Below, in pieces: positions 1-9,226 of a stretch of 64,000 bases of DNA; positions within the stretch are counted from its first letter, which is position 1; every line of letters begins with the position of its first letter. Source of the stretch: Chryseobacterium sp. C-71. Its GTDB lineage: Bacteria; Bacteroidota; Bacteroidia; Flavobacteriales; Weeksellaceae. The notes under the pieces were generated by a model. The model was not told where the DNA came from. It saw only the letters and a list, made by a program, of their open reading frames with translations, and ran no database searches. The position numbers and the translations under genes are program-made. Location: contig NZ_CP087131.1 of NCBI RefSeq assembly GCF_020911865.1, positions 1,364,001 to 1,428,000 of the forward strand. Direction: 5' to 3'.

Positions 1-702
1 TTACTCGCATTAGATTTAGGAATTAATCTCATCAACCGCAGACCTTACGCAAAAGAGGTTTTCAAATGGCAGGATATCGACCTTCTTCCCCATTCTTCCG
101 CAGACACGTTGCTTTGTGAAATTTACGAATGGAACGGCAGAAACTGGAGAACAACTAATAATAATCTGATTGGTTTCTTATTCTCAGATGAACACTTAAA
201 AACCGTAAAAGATCAACTTTTAAGTATTCCCAAACATCCAGCTTTGATTCCTGATTTTGAATTTACCAAAGGAAGCATGGTCGAATATGGTCTCGCGTTG
301 CCTTCTCTTTTTAATATCGGAATCAATGGAAATATCAACAGTGCGAAAAGTTTTTCTGTGCGTGTCAACGGAGTGACAAAATCTAGAATTACCAATATCG
401 ATTCTCCAGGAATTGAAATTCTTAGAAAATATTCTGAATTCACAGATTCAGAATCAAAAACGTATCGGAAAAATATCAAATTTAATTATTTAAGCACTTC
501 ATTATTCTATGCTGAAAGTGTAGAAATTTTCTTAGAAAAAGAATCTGGAGTTGGCTTAGATGTCAGTTTTCAGACACAGGATGTAGAAGTGGAAGCCAAA
601 GTGGATACGGATACGAAGAAACATTTTGTTTTAAAATATTCCGGAAATCAGGCTCCTTTTGCGGCTAAATTTACCAAAGGTAAAGATTTTGACTTCAAAT
701 AG
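1..702 (+). CDS. Hypothetical protein, 5' end outside window
   Basis: The frame is open from base 1 to a stop at 700-702, so the true start lies upstream and at least 233 residues are present. An internal ATG-like start near 109 would cut off coding sequence that reads well in the same frame. I do not recognise the family. The visible part is mixed alpha/beta with many Lys, Ser and Asp, and it has no transmembrane segment. The gene converges on hemB, with about 100 bp between the stops that contains an inverted repeat. The function is unknown. Confidence 0.75.
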   Translation, partial: LLALDLGINLINRRPYAKEVFKWQDIDLLPHSSADTLLCEIYEWNGRNWRTTNNNLIGFLFSDEHLKTVKDQLLSIPKHPALIPDFEFTKGSMVEYGLALPSLFNIGINGNINSAKSFSVRVNGVTKSRITNIDSPGIEILRKYSEFTDSESKTYRKNIKFNYLSTSLFYAESVEIFLEKESGVGLDVSFQTQDVEVEAKVDTDTKKHFVLKYSGNQAPFAAKFTKGKDFDFK

Positions 703-719
703 GTTTTCTGAAAGTTAAA

Positions 720-786
720 AGTTATGAATTATGAGTTTGTTAAGTTGAAAAAAATCAGCGAAACGTTTGACTTATAATTCATAACT
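720..786. repeat. Inverted repeat between convergent genes
   Basis: A 13-base arm (720-732, AGTTATGAATTAT) is matched by its exact reverse complement at 774-786, with a 41-base loop. It sits between the stop codons of two convergent genes. It could act as a transcript 3'-end structure or be a decayed palindromic repeat, but it lacks a GC-rich stem. Confidence 0.45.
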
Positions 787-802
787 AATAACTTCAAACT
801 AA

Positions 803-1828
<1,026 letters not shown>

Positions 1829-1850
1829 ATATAAGTTCTATAAAAAACTA

Positions 1851-1881
1851 TTGCAGATGATTATAGAATTTATTACTTTTG
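1851..1881 (+). promoter_or_regulatory. Candidate Bacteroidota promoter for the T9SS gene
   Basis: TACTTTTG at 1874-1881 fits TAnnTTTG, and TTG at 1851-1853 lies 20 bases upstream, within the usual 17-23 spacing for the -33 element. The start codon follows 30 bases downstream. Confidence 0.5.
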
Positions 1882-1911
1882 TTAGTAATAGTTATGCAAA
1901 TTATACGTTAG

Positions 1912-2262
1912 ATGAAAAAACTTTTACTTTTAATTATATTTATGGGCGCTTTTGTTGGTTTTTCCGACAATGTTAAAGCACAAATCAAAGAGCCTTCTTC
2001 TACTTCACAAAAGTCTGATGATGGTGTTCTTACTGCCTACCCAAATCCTGCGAAAGACTTTTTGGTGGTAAAAGCCAAAGACTCTTCTTTAAAAATTAAA
2101 TCAGTGATATTTTATTCGATATTGGGAACGCAGGTTGCCAACTATAATGTAAATACGAATAAGGCTGAAATTAATATTGAAAAATTAAAACCCGGTAAGT
2201 ATCTGATTCGCTACATTCTCAGCGACAATACGCAAAAGGTTACTCAAATAGTAAAACAATAA
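1912..2262 (+). CDS. Small T9SS type A sorting domain protein
   Basis: A 116-residue exported protein. Residues 1-24 form a signal peptide (basic MKK, hydrophobic LLLLIIFMGAFVGF, then VKAQ). After about 15 variable residues the protein is almost entirely a type A C-terminal sorting domain. This has the TAYPNPAKDFL start motif near residue 42, a beta-rich middle and a terminal KVTQIVKQ. Such domains direct passage through the type IX secretion pore and surface attachment in Bacteroidota. There is almost no cargo, so it may act as a minimal surface-anchored peptide. It is monocistronic: it has its own promoter and is followed by a clear terminator. Confidence 0.85.
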   Translation: MKKLLLLIIFMGAFVGFSDNVKAQIKEPSSTSQKSDDGVLTAYPNPAKDFLVVKAKDSSLKIKSVIFYSILGTQVANYNVNTNKAEINIEKLKPGKYLIRYILSDNTQKVTQIVKQ

Positions 2263-2266
2263 TATT

Positions 2267-2295
2267 AAATCCTGATCAACATCAGGATTTTTTCT
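2267..2295 (+). terminator. Rho-independent terminator
   Basis: AAATCCTGAT at 2267-2276 pairs with ATCAGGATTT at 2281-2290 around a CAAC loop and is followed by a T run. It ends the T9SS gene transcript. Confidence 0.85.
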
Positions 2296-2362
2296 TTTAG
2301 CAAAATTCTTTTAATTCCGTAACTTTCGGATTATTTTTATACTCATTATAAAAAACAACTGA

Positions 2363-3274
2363 ATGCTAAAAGCTGAACATATTACTAAAACCTACAATGC
2401 AGGAAAAAAAATAGCATTGGATGATTTTAGCATACATGTGCCGAAAGGAAGTATCTACGGTCTTCTAGGACCCAACGGAGCAGGAAAAACCTCTTTTATC
2501 CGTATCATCAATCAAATTACACAAGCAGATTCCGGAGATGTTTTCATCAATGGAGAAAAGCTCAATCCCAATCACATCAAAGACATCGGATATATGCCTG
2601 AAGAAAGAGGTTTATATAAAAATATGAGCGTCGGAGATCAGATTCTTTACTTCGGAGAGCTGAAGGGAATGAAAAAAAATGATGCGCTGAATGAAGCCAA
2701 AAAATGGTTTGAAAAACTGCATATCGATCAATGGTGGAAGAAGAAACTTTCTGAACTATCCAAAGGAATGGCGCAGAAAATACAGTTCGTAGTGACTGTT
2801 CTTCACAGACCACATTTGTTGATTCTTGACGAACCGTTTTCAGGTTTTGACCCCGTAAATGCCAATTTAATTAAAGATCAAATCATTGAACTTAAAAATA
2901 ACGGAACGACCATTATTCTTTCTACCCACAGAATGGAAAGTGTGGAAGAAATGTGTGATTATGTTGCTTTAATTGACAATTCTAAGAAAATAATCGACGG
3001 AAGAGTTTTTGACGTGCGAGAAAAATTCAAGAAAAATATTTTTGGAATTACACTTTCTGATGTGAACAGCGAGCAGCTTCAGAGCTTCCAGAATAAGTAT
3101 GAAGTTTTCAATTTGTCTGAGCAAAATAATCTGATTTCTTTTGATCTTAAAAACACGGTAAATCAAAATGACATTCTGCTTGATCTTGTACAGGCAGGAA
3201 AAGTAAGATCATTTGACGAAAAAATTCCGAGTATGAATGAAGTCTTTATTAATGCCGTAGGTAATCATTCTTAA
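2363..3274 (+). CDS. ABC transporter ATP-binding protein (NatA-like)
   Basis: The cytoplasmic ATPase subunit of an ABC-2 type exporter, 303 residues. Walker A is GPNGAGKT near residues 37-44. The signature region LSKGMAQK is near 131, Walker B with catalytic Glu is LLILDEPFSGFDP near 150, and the switch His is in STHRMES. A C-terminal extension of about 85 residues resembles the DUF4162-type tail of this subfamily. It lies 4 bp upstream of the permease gene and is surely co-transcribed with it. The substrate is not evident; NatAB relatives export sodium ions or lipophilic compounds. Confidence 0.93.
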   Translation: MLKAEHITKTYNAGKKIALDDFSIHVPKGSIYGLLGPNGAGKTSFIRIINQITQADSGDVFINGEKLNPNHIKDIGYMPEERGLYKNMSVGDQILYFGELKGMKKNDALNEAKKWFEKLHIDQWWKKKLSELSKGMAQKIQFVVTVLHRPHLLILDEPFSGFDPVNANLIKDQIIELKNNGTTIILSTHRMESVEEMCDYVALIDNSKKIIDGRVFDVREKFKKNIFGITLSDVNSEQLQSFQNKYEVFNLSEQNNLISFDLKNTVNQNDILLDLVQAGKVRSFDEKIPSMNEVFINAVGNHS

Positions 3275-3278
3275 ATTT

Positions 3279-4589
3279 ATGAACAATATATATTTAATTA
3301 CAAAAAGAGAATTTCTTACGCAGGTTAAGAAAAAATCTTTCATTTTACTGACATTATTGGCTCCTTTAATGATTATAGGATTCGGAGCGGTTATCGGACT
3401 GATGTTTAAAGCCAACGAGTCTCATAATATTATTGAAGTTGTAGACAACAGCGGACTTTTTAAAGGTCAGCTAAAATCTAATGATAAACTTGAATACATT
3501 TTTGTTCCGACGGCTGATGAAAAATCTAAACTTAAAAACCTTAAAGGCAACGAGTCTTTAGATGGTATTTTAATCTTGCCTCAAATAGCAAGTCAGAATT
3601 TTGATGATTTAGAGAAAAATACAAGATTAGTTGTCAACACTAAAATCGGTCTTGATACTAAACAGCGGATTATCTCTGACATCAGCAATGTGATTAAGAA
3701 AGAGAAGATCAAGCAATTAGGTATCGCAGAATCTCAGCTTAATAATCTTGATAAAAACTTTGAACTGAAAACCATCAATGTTTCTGAAGATAACAAAGAA
3801 GACTCTGACCTTGCTTTTGGGGTAAAAACAGCTTTAAGCCTAGGTTTAATGTATGTTACTTTTATGTTCATCATCATTTACGGAGTACGCGTCATGAGAA
3901 GCGTTCTTGAGGAAAAAAACAACCGTGTTGTGGAAATTATCATTTCATCGGTAAAACCTTTTGAACTGATGATGGGAAAAATTCTCGGGGTTACAATGGT
4001 TGCTTTGACACAATTTATCGTTTGGATATCTATGTCTGTAATTGGCGCATTAGTTTTGAACACCGGATTTTCTTCCATGCAGAAAAACATGCCGGGAGGT
4101 GATCAAAGTATTTTAAGTAAATTGGATATTCTACAGATCTTTACACAGATTTCCCATAGCTTGTTGGAGCTTAATTTCCCTTTAATCATCTTTGTGTTTA
4201 TCGTGTTTTTCCTTTTAGGATATATCTTTTACAGTTCAATTTACGCAGCAATTGGTTCTGCAGTGGATAACGAGACGGAAACACAGCAATTTACTTTATT
4301 TGCCATTTTACCTTTGACTTTGGGGATGTACGGAAGTTTTTCTCTGATGAATAATCCTGACGGACCGTTAGGATTTTGGCTATCCATCATTCCTTTCACG
4401 TCACCAGTAGCGATGATTGCGAGAATTCCTTACGGCGTTCCGGCTTGGGAAATTGCTTTATCTATTTTCTTATTATTAGCAACCACTATTTTCATGATTT
4501 TTCTTGCAGGAAAAATTTACAGAGTAGGAATTTTGATGTATGGAAATAAGGCGACCTTAAAGGAGCTTTGGAAATGGATTAGGAGTTAA
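3279..4589 (+). CDS. ABC-2 type permease (NatB-like)
   Basis: The membrane subunit partnering the preceding ATPase, 436 residues. One transmembrane helix lies at about 20-42. A large extracytoplasmic domain of about 140 residues follows, and then come at least five hydrophobic helices (from about 187 to 425). This is the ABC2_membrane_3 layout of NatB/YhaP-type exporters. The motif RSVLEEKNNRVVEIIISSVKP after the second helix is typical of this family. Spacing to the upstream gene is 4 bp, and a strong terminator follows. The transported substrate cannot be read from sequence. Confidence 0.92.
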   Translation: MNNIYLITKREFLTQVKKKSFILLTLLAPLMIIGFGAVIGLMFKANESHNIIEVVDNSGLFKGQLKSNDKLEYIFVPTADEKSKLKNLKGNESLDGILILPQIASQNFDDLEKNTRLVVNTKIGLDTKQRIISDISNVIKKEKIKQLGIAESQLNNLDKNFELKTINVSEDNKEDSDLAFGVKTALSLGLMYVTFMFIIIYGVRVMRSVLEEKNNRVVEIIISSVKPFELMMGKILGVTMVALTQFIVWISMSVIGALVLNTGFSSMQKNMPGGDQSILSKLDILQIFTQISHSLLELNFPLIIFVFIVFFLLGYIFYSSIYAAIGSAVDNETETQQFTLFAILPLTLGMYGSFSLMNNPDGPLGFWLSIIPFTSPVAMIARIPYGVPAWEIALSIFLLLATTIFMIFLAGKIYRVGILMYGNKATLKELWKWIRS

Positions 4590-4621
4590 ATCTGTTTGCT
4601 ATCAAACATCATATTTAAGAT

Positions 4622-4657
4622 AAAAAAATCCCGAGATATAATATCCCGGGATTTTTT
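4622..4657. terminator. Bidirectional terminator
   Basis: AAAAAATCCCG (4623-4633) pairs with CGGGATTTTTT (4647-4657). The A-rich and T-rich flanks suit both the permease gene on the left and the convergent beta-barrel gene on the right. Confidence 0.85.
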
Positions 4658-4677
4658 ATGTGTCGAATGAAAAATTT

Positions 4678-5322
4678 TTATTCGAAGATATAGCTTAAGC
4701 TTAAACTAAGAACCTGCTCAGATTTCTTTTTAGAAGAATTTGCATCAATCTTGCTTTCATCCAGATCTGGATAAGTATTTGATAAACCAAAGTCATACTT
4801 TAAAGCCAATTCTAGCTGTCTTTTGTAGCTGTAACCAATACCTGCACCTATTGCGAAGTTAAATGATTTTGCTTTACCCAATTGATCTGTTTTATAGATT
4901 TCACGAGATTCATTTTTAACTTTCTGATCAAGTAAAAAATTAAATCTCGGGCCAATCAATCCAAAGAATTCTGATTCTGCTTCAGAAAAATATCCTTTGA
5001 AAGATACAGGAACACTGATGTAGTTATTAGCATAAACAGCGTCATACCCTTTTATACCTTTAGCATCCTTATCTTTTCCAGATTCTCCGGCACCATAGTA
5101 AACTACTTCCGGCTGAAGATAAAACTGGTTAGAACCTCCCATTGGGATTAAAGCTAAAACACCACCCTGAAAAGCAAATCTTGGCCCAGAAGGATTGTGT
5201 GCATTTTTCACTCTCGAATAGTTTCCACCAGCAGTAACACCGAATCTTGTACTGCTAAAATCAATCTGTGCGAATGATAAAGCAGAAAATGCTAAAGCTG
5301 ATGCTAATAAAAATTTTTTCAT
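4678..5322 (-). CDS. Outer-membrane beta-barrel protein (PorT-like family)
   Basis: A secreted 214-residue protein. Residues 1-19 are a signal peptide ending LSFAQ. The rest alternates short polar turns with amphipathic strands (for example GVTAGGNYSRV and AIGAGIGYSYKRQLELALKYDFG) and ends in an aromatic residue plus charge (SYIFE). This is the pattern of the outer-membrane beta-barrel domain family common in Bacteroidota (OMP_b-brl_2). No enzymatic motif is visible. It lies 101 bp downstream of sucD in the same direction but probably has its own promoter. The specific role is unknown. Confidence 0.8.
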   Translation of the reverse strand: MKKFLLASALAFSALSFAQIDFSSTRFGVTAGGNYSRVKNAHNPSGPRFAFQGGVLALIPMGGSNQFYLQPEVVYYGAGESGKDKDAKGIKGYDAVYANNYISVPVSFKGYFSEAESEFFGLIGPRFNFLLDQKVKNESREIYKTDQLGKAKSFNFAIGAGIGYSYKRQLELALKYDFGLSNTYPDLDESKIDANSSKKKSEQVLSLSLSYIFE

Positions 5323-5423
5323 ATGTAGTTTGTATTGTTTTTAAAGGAAATATGTTATCCCTTAACTATCTGAGTTTTTAGCTCTAAGACAGTAAAGCGA
5401 TTTCACATCATTTTGTTGTTTAA

Positions 5424-6296
5424 TTATCCTAAAACTTTTGCAACAGTAACACCAATGTCAGCAGGGGAATCTACTACATTGATACCGTTTTCTCTCATGA
5501 TTTCCATTTTAGCCTGAGCTGTATCTTCATCACCTCCAACAATAGCACCTGCGTGACCCATTGTTCTGCCTTTAGGAGCAGTTTGCCCAGCGATAAAACC
5601 AACAACCGGTTTTGTAGAACCACTAGCTTTGTACCATCTGGCAGCTTCAGCCTCAAGACCACCACCGATTTCACCGATCATTACAACCGCTTCAGTTTCC
5701 GGGTCGTTGATGAACAATTCAAGAGCTTCTCTTGTAGTAGTTCCAATGATTGGGTCACCACCGATTCCGATCGCTGTAGAAACACCGTAACCAGCTTTTA
5801 CAACTTGGTCAGCAGCTTCATAAGTAAGCGTTCCTGATTTTGAAACGATCCCTACTTTCCCTTTTTTGAAAACGAAACCTGGCATAATACCAATTTTAGC
5901 TTCATCAGAAGTGATGATTCCCGGACAGTTTGGCCCGATCAATCTGCACTCTTTGTCAGCGATATAAGATTTTACTTTTACCATGTCTGCAACAGGAATA
6001 CCTTCTGTAATACATACGATTACTTTAATACCCGCTTCAGCAGCTTCCATGATAGCATCTGCAGCAAATGCAGGTGGTACAAAAATGATACTTACGTTAG
6101 CCCCAGCTTTTGCAACAGCGTCAGCAACGGTATTAAATACCGGCTTCCCAAGGTGCTCGCTACCTCCTTTTCCTGGAGTAACACCACCTACTACGTTGGT
6201 TCCGTATTCGATCATCTGACCAGCGTGGAAAGTACCTTCGTTACCTGTAAAACCTTGTACAATTACTTTAGAATCTTTGTTTACTAAAATTGACAT
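5424..6296 (-). CDS. sucD: Succinate-CoA ligase, alpha subunit
   Basis: Forms the CoA-binding and phosphohistidine-carrying half of succinyl-CoA synthetase in the TCA cycle. The 290 residues match the family. The N-terminal CoA-binding Rossmann domain starts with [14 protein letters not shown]. The GPNCPG motif lies at 121-126 and the phosphorylated histidine is H248 in [11 protein letters not shown]. The partner sucC is not in this window. To the right of the gene lies the accessory toxin island. Confidence 0.97.
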   Translation of the reverse strand: MSILVNKDSKVIVQGFTGNEGTFHAGQMIEYGTNVVGGVTPGKGGSEHLGKPVFNTVADAVAKAGANVSIIFVPPAFAADAIMEAAEAGIKVIVCITEGIPVADMVKVKSYIADKECRLIGPNCPGIITSDEAKIGIMPGFVFKKGKVGIVSKSGTLTYEAADQVVKAGYGVSTAIGIGGDPIIGTTTREALELFINDPETEAVVMIGEIGGGLEAEAARWYKASGSTKPVVGFIAGQTAPKGRTMGHAGAIVGGDEDTAQAKMEIMRENGINVVDSPADIGVTVAKVLG

Positions 6297-6332
6297 TTTA
6301 TTGTTGTTTTAATTTATTTTTATTAATGCTCA

Positions 6333-6340
6333 CAAATTTA
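6333..6340 (-). promoter_or_regulatory. Candidate -7 box for sucD
   Basis: On the minus strand this reads TAAATTTG (consensus TAnnTTTG), 36 bases before the sucD ATG. No clear TTTG box lies at the expected upstream spacing. Confidence 0.45.
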
Positions 6341-6775
6341 CTTATTTTTCTTTGATTATAGATAAAACCATCAGACTAATCTTTATCACCTTTATTAAAA
6401 AAAATCAAAAAGAAATACAATCGGGCAAATCACTGCTGGGCGATTCAGAATAGAATAATCTGTCCTAAGCGTGTGATTTTATTTTAATTTTTAAGTAAAA
6501 CTGCCTCGCTGCAAACATACTGATTTTATTTTTTTTCTAAACAGAGAGTAATGAAGAAGCTTATGAATTTTTAATAATATCAATTCTGAAGGTGGATTGT
6601 TTCTTTCAATGAATAGAAATAAGATTTATTTGATTTGAAACTACATCTATATAATATGAATATGTTCTGTTTATTGCTGAATACGGTCTAACAGTTGAGG
6701 AATATCAGCTTGCCAATTCTTAATATTAGATGAAAGTATCTGAATACGAAATGTTTAACAGAGAATGACAAGTTT

Positions 6776-6987
6776 ATGCCTCGGAATGGTCGCTGTACGC
6801 TTCGGAATATGATCTGTACATCAAAGAATGCTTTCTGTATATCTCGGAATACCATCTGTCTGCTTCGGAAAATGAGCTGTACACTATGGAATGCTTCATG
6901 TGTTACTCGGAATATCATCTGTACGCTTCGAAAAACAAAATGTATATCACGGAATAGTTTCTGTATGTCTCGGAAAGAAATCTTGAC
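6776..6987. repeat. Degenerate 21-bp tandem repeat, about ten units
   Basis: About ten consecutive units keep a period of 21 bases with a consensus near gcttcggaatatcatctgta. Individual units differ at many positions, but length is preserved, so a heptapeptide repeat reads through on both strands. The plus frame gives RNxICTx-like units. The minus frame gives FRDIQKx / FRSVQxI-like units and stays open from about 6993 down to a stop near 6688. No good start codon lies at the head of the minus frame. Confidence 0.75.
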
Positions 6988-7239
6988 AAGTGATTAAGGT
7001 AATTTATAAGATGAACAAGAATAGCAGTGTTCACGCTTGGCGTGGGCTTGTCTATTTGTTCATTAGATATACTAGTATCTCCAAGGCAGTAGATATAGCT
7101 CCACGCCTTTTTATTTTCTAGAGATAATAAATTTGAATTAAAATAACACGTCATCTTCTGTCGCATTAGATATTGATATTTGCGTAGAGAGTATAAAAAA
7201 AATAAAAATGAATGTCTTTTATTAATCGTATTAATGAAA

Positions 7240-7343
7240 TTTAGCAGTCACTTTGTTATTGACTTTGTATGATTTCTGGAGGAATCATAACTCATTTTTT
7301 TACTGTGTCCAGATCCCTACGGGATGACAAAGTGGCTGCTAAA
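7240..7343. repeat. Palindromic MITE-like element
   Basis: TTTAGCAGTCACTTTGT (7240-7256) and ACAAAGTGGCTGCTAAA (7327-7343) are inverted repeats with one mismatch, 104 bases end to end. Inside are a second stem (TATGATT 7269-7275 with AATCATA 7283-7289) and a small ATCCCTACGGGAT palindrome (7313-7325). No coding capacity is present. Confidence 0.55.
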
Positions 7344-7552
7344 AGTGAATGATAAAAAAAGAACGGTGAAAAGTGAATGGTAAAAACTGGTTTATTACTA
7401 TTGCGGGCATTCGTAAAGATAAAAAATGATATGAAAAAACATGGAAAATTAAATTATAATCAATATTTACTTCTTTTAAGGTTTTCCTTATAGCAGGAGT
7501 TAAATATATTTTTATATTAGCAAAAAAATAACAATTATTAAAAACATAAATC

Positions 7553-9214
7553 ATGAAAAAACTCTACATGAGTGCAGTTCTACTATGCACTACCGCAGTA
7601 TGGTATGCTCAGGATGTGGTATGGCAAAAAGACATTAAATCCTCTACTCAGGATTTTCTTTCGCAGGTCACCACAACAATCGACCAGCAATATCTCATTA
7701 CAGGAAGCAGTATCCAAGCAGGAAGCGGGAAGCTGGGTGCAGGAAGTACCATTTCAGCTTCAGATAAACAACAGGCTAACAATGGTTACGATTTTCACTT
7801 GGTAAAACTCAACCAACAAGGTGAAGAAGTCTGGGAAAAGTATTTCTCCGGACAGAACCATGATTTTCTTTCCGCAACAGTCGCTACTCAGGAAGGTGGT
7901 TTTCTGTTGGCCGGGACTTCTTACTCCGGAAAAGGGTTAGATAAAAAAGAGGATGCTAAAGGGGGATCTGATATCTGGCTGATTAGAATCAATGAATATG
8001 GTGATGAGCTATGGCAGAAAACTTTGGGAACTTCTCAGGATGAGGAAGCCAGAGCAGTGATTCAAACTACAGATTTCGGATTTTTTGTTGCCGGAAATGT
8101 TCAGAACGCACCCAAAGGATATGGATCTAAAGATGTACTAATTTCAAGAATCGATAAAAACGGAAAAGAGCTTTCACAGATTATTTTAGGTGGAAAAGGT
8201 CTGGATGAAGTGGAGAAGATGATTCCGACCTTAGATGGAGGTGCATTGCTAGGGATGTATTCGAGAAGCGGAAATTCAGCTGGAAGTCTGAAGTCTGAAG
8301 CTGGAAGTAAAGAAACCCATGCGATCTCAAACGAAGTCTTATCCATTTCAAAAAAGTCTGAAAACTTTGGTGAAGGTGACTACTGGATCGTCAAGCTTAA
8401 TAAAGACGGAAAAGTAGAATGGGAGAAGAACTTTGGAGGAAAAGGCGATGACCATTTAAGAACTTTGGCAATGACTTCCACAGGATTTATCGTGGGTGGT
8501 GAATCGAGATCTGAAAGATCCGGAAATAAAACCGTCAGCATTGAAGAAGGAACAGACCTTTGGTTGATCTCCCTTAATGAAAGAGGTGAAGAACTGTGGC
8601 AGAAATCCTACAATTTTAAGAACAGAGATGTTCTGATGGGCATGAATGTGGTGAAAACCGGAGACGATAAAACTTCAAAAGGAATTTTGCTTGGCGGTTA
8701 TACTCAGGCGGAAGGCAGAATAGAATCAGATGATGAGACTTTTTGGATGATCTATCTTGATCAAAACGGAAATGAGCAGTGGAGAAAGCATGTGAAAGGA
8801 GAATCCAGAAAAAAGGAGGAAAGGTTATCTGACATTAAATTAAACAGAGACGGCTCTATTGTGTTGGCGGGTACCAGTGCAGAAGAGTTGGGGAAAGAAA
8901 ACTGGAAAATTGTGAAGCTGGGTGATAAACAACTGGATCAGCTGATCGAAAAATCAGACATTAAGATCTACCCAAATCCGGTATCTGATTACTGTTATGT
9001 TGAGATTGGTTTTGACTCTTCGACAGGCTCAGAGCAAGGTTTTAAAGAAGCTGATATCACGCTTTACGATATGGGTGGCAGACAGATTCAAAGCCTAAAA
9101 ACTAAAAATAAGGTAACGAAGATCAATACGCAGAATCTGATTCAAGGGGCGTATTTGGTGACGGTGAAAACGGATGCGAATAAAACTGCTAATGCTAAAT
9201 TAATTAAGAAATAA
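7553..9214 (+). CDS. T9SS type A sorted surface protein heading the RHS operon
   Basis: A secreted protein of 553 residues with a signal peptide at 1-19 (ends VWYAQ). The body holds repeated segments of the form GGxDxWLIxLNxxGExxWQKxxGG, seen at least six times, which suggests a beta-propeller-like fold. A type A sorting domain starts at IKIYPNPVSDYCYV (about residue 472) and ends NAKLIKK, which implies export through the type IX system. Its stop lies 12 bp before the SpvB-like gene, and that gene is 11 bp from the RHS gene, so the three are probably one transcript. It could carry or dock the RHS complex at the surface, which is inference. Confidence 0.85.
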   Translation: MKKLYMSAVLLCTTAVWYAQDVVWQKDIKSSTQDFLSQVTTTIDQQYLITGSSIQAGSGKLGAGSTISASDKQQANNGYDFHLVKLNQQGEEVWEKYFSGQNHDFLSATVATQEGGFLLAGTSYSGKGLDKKEDAKGGSDIWLIRINEYGDELWQKTLGTSQDEEARAVIQTTDFGFFVAGNVQNAPKGYGSKDVLISRIDKNGKELSQIILGGKGLDEVEKMIPTLDGGALLGMYSRSGNSAGSLKSEAGSKETHAISNEVLSISKKSENFGEGDYWIVKLNKDGKVEWEKNFGGKGDDHLRTLAMTSTGFIVGGESRSERSGNKTVSIEEGTDLWLISLNERGEELWQKSYNFKNRDVLMGMNVVKTGDDKTSKGILLGGYTQAEGRIESDDETFWMIYLDQNGNEQWRKHVKGESRKKEERLSDIKLNRDGSIVLAGTSAEELGKENWKIVKLGDKQLDQLIEKSDIKIYPNPVSDYCYVEIGFDSSTGSEQGFKEADITLYDMGGRQIQSLKTKNKVTKINTQNLIQGAYLVTVKTDANKTANAKLIKK

Positions 9215-9226
9215 AAACACAAAACA

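Larger units (their letters stand above)
6297..7552. other. 1.26 kb gene-poor stretch between sucD and the toxin island
   Basis: I find no convincing gene here. It holds a sucD promoter candidate, a degenerate 21-bp tandem repeat (6776-6987) and a palindromic element (7240-7343). It also holds a stem of GGCGTGG (7039-7045) with CCACGCC (7101-7107) followed by TTTTT, which could be a terminator or a decayed repeat. The rest is AT-rich. Short reading frames in it look like by-products of the repeats. Confidence 0.7.

Noticed and set aside
5323..5423. Terminator between sucD and the beta-barrel gene
   Set aside because: Only weak, imperfect stems; no T run in the right place.
6776..6987. CRISPR array
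   Set aside because: Units are directly tandem with no spacers, and no cas genes lie nearby.
6776..6997. Plus-strand 73-residue frame in the tandem repeat
   Set aside because: Cys/Arg-rich by-product of the 21-bp repeat; the minus frame looks more protein-like, and neither has a good start.
6915..7166. Minus-strand 83-residue frame beside the tandem repeat
   Set aside because: Random-looking composition, and it runs through a hairpin and into the repeat; no support as a gene.
7339..7554. Minus-strand frame before the RHS operon
   Set aside because: Overlaps the palindromic element and lies against the operon start; no protein features.
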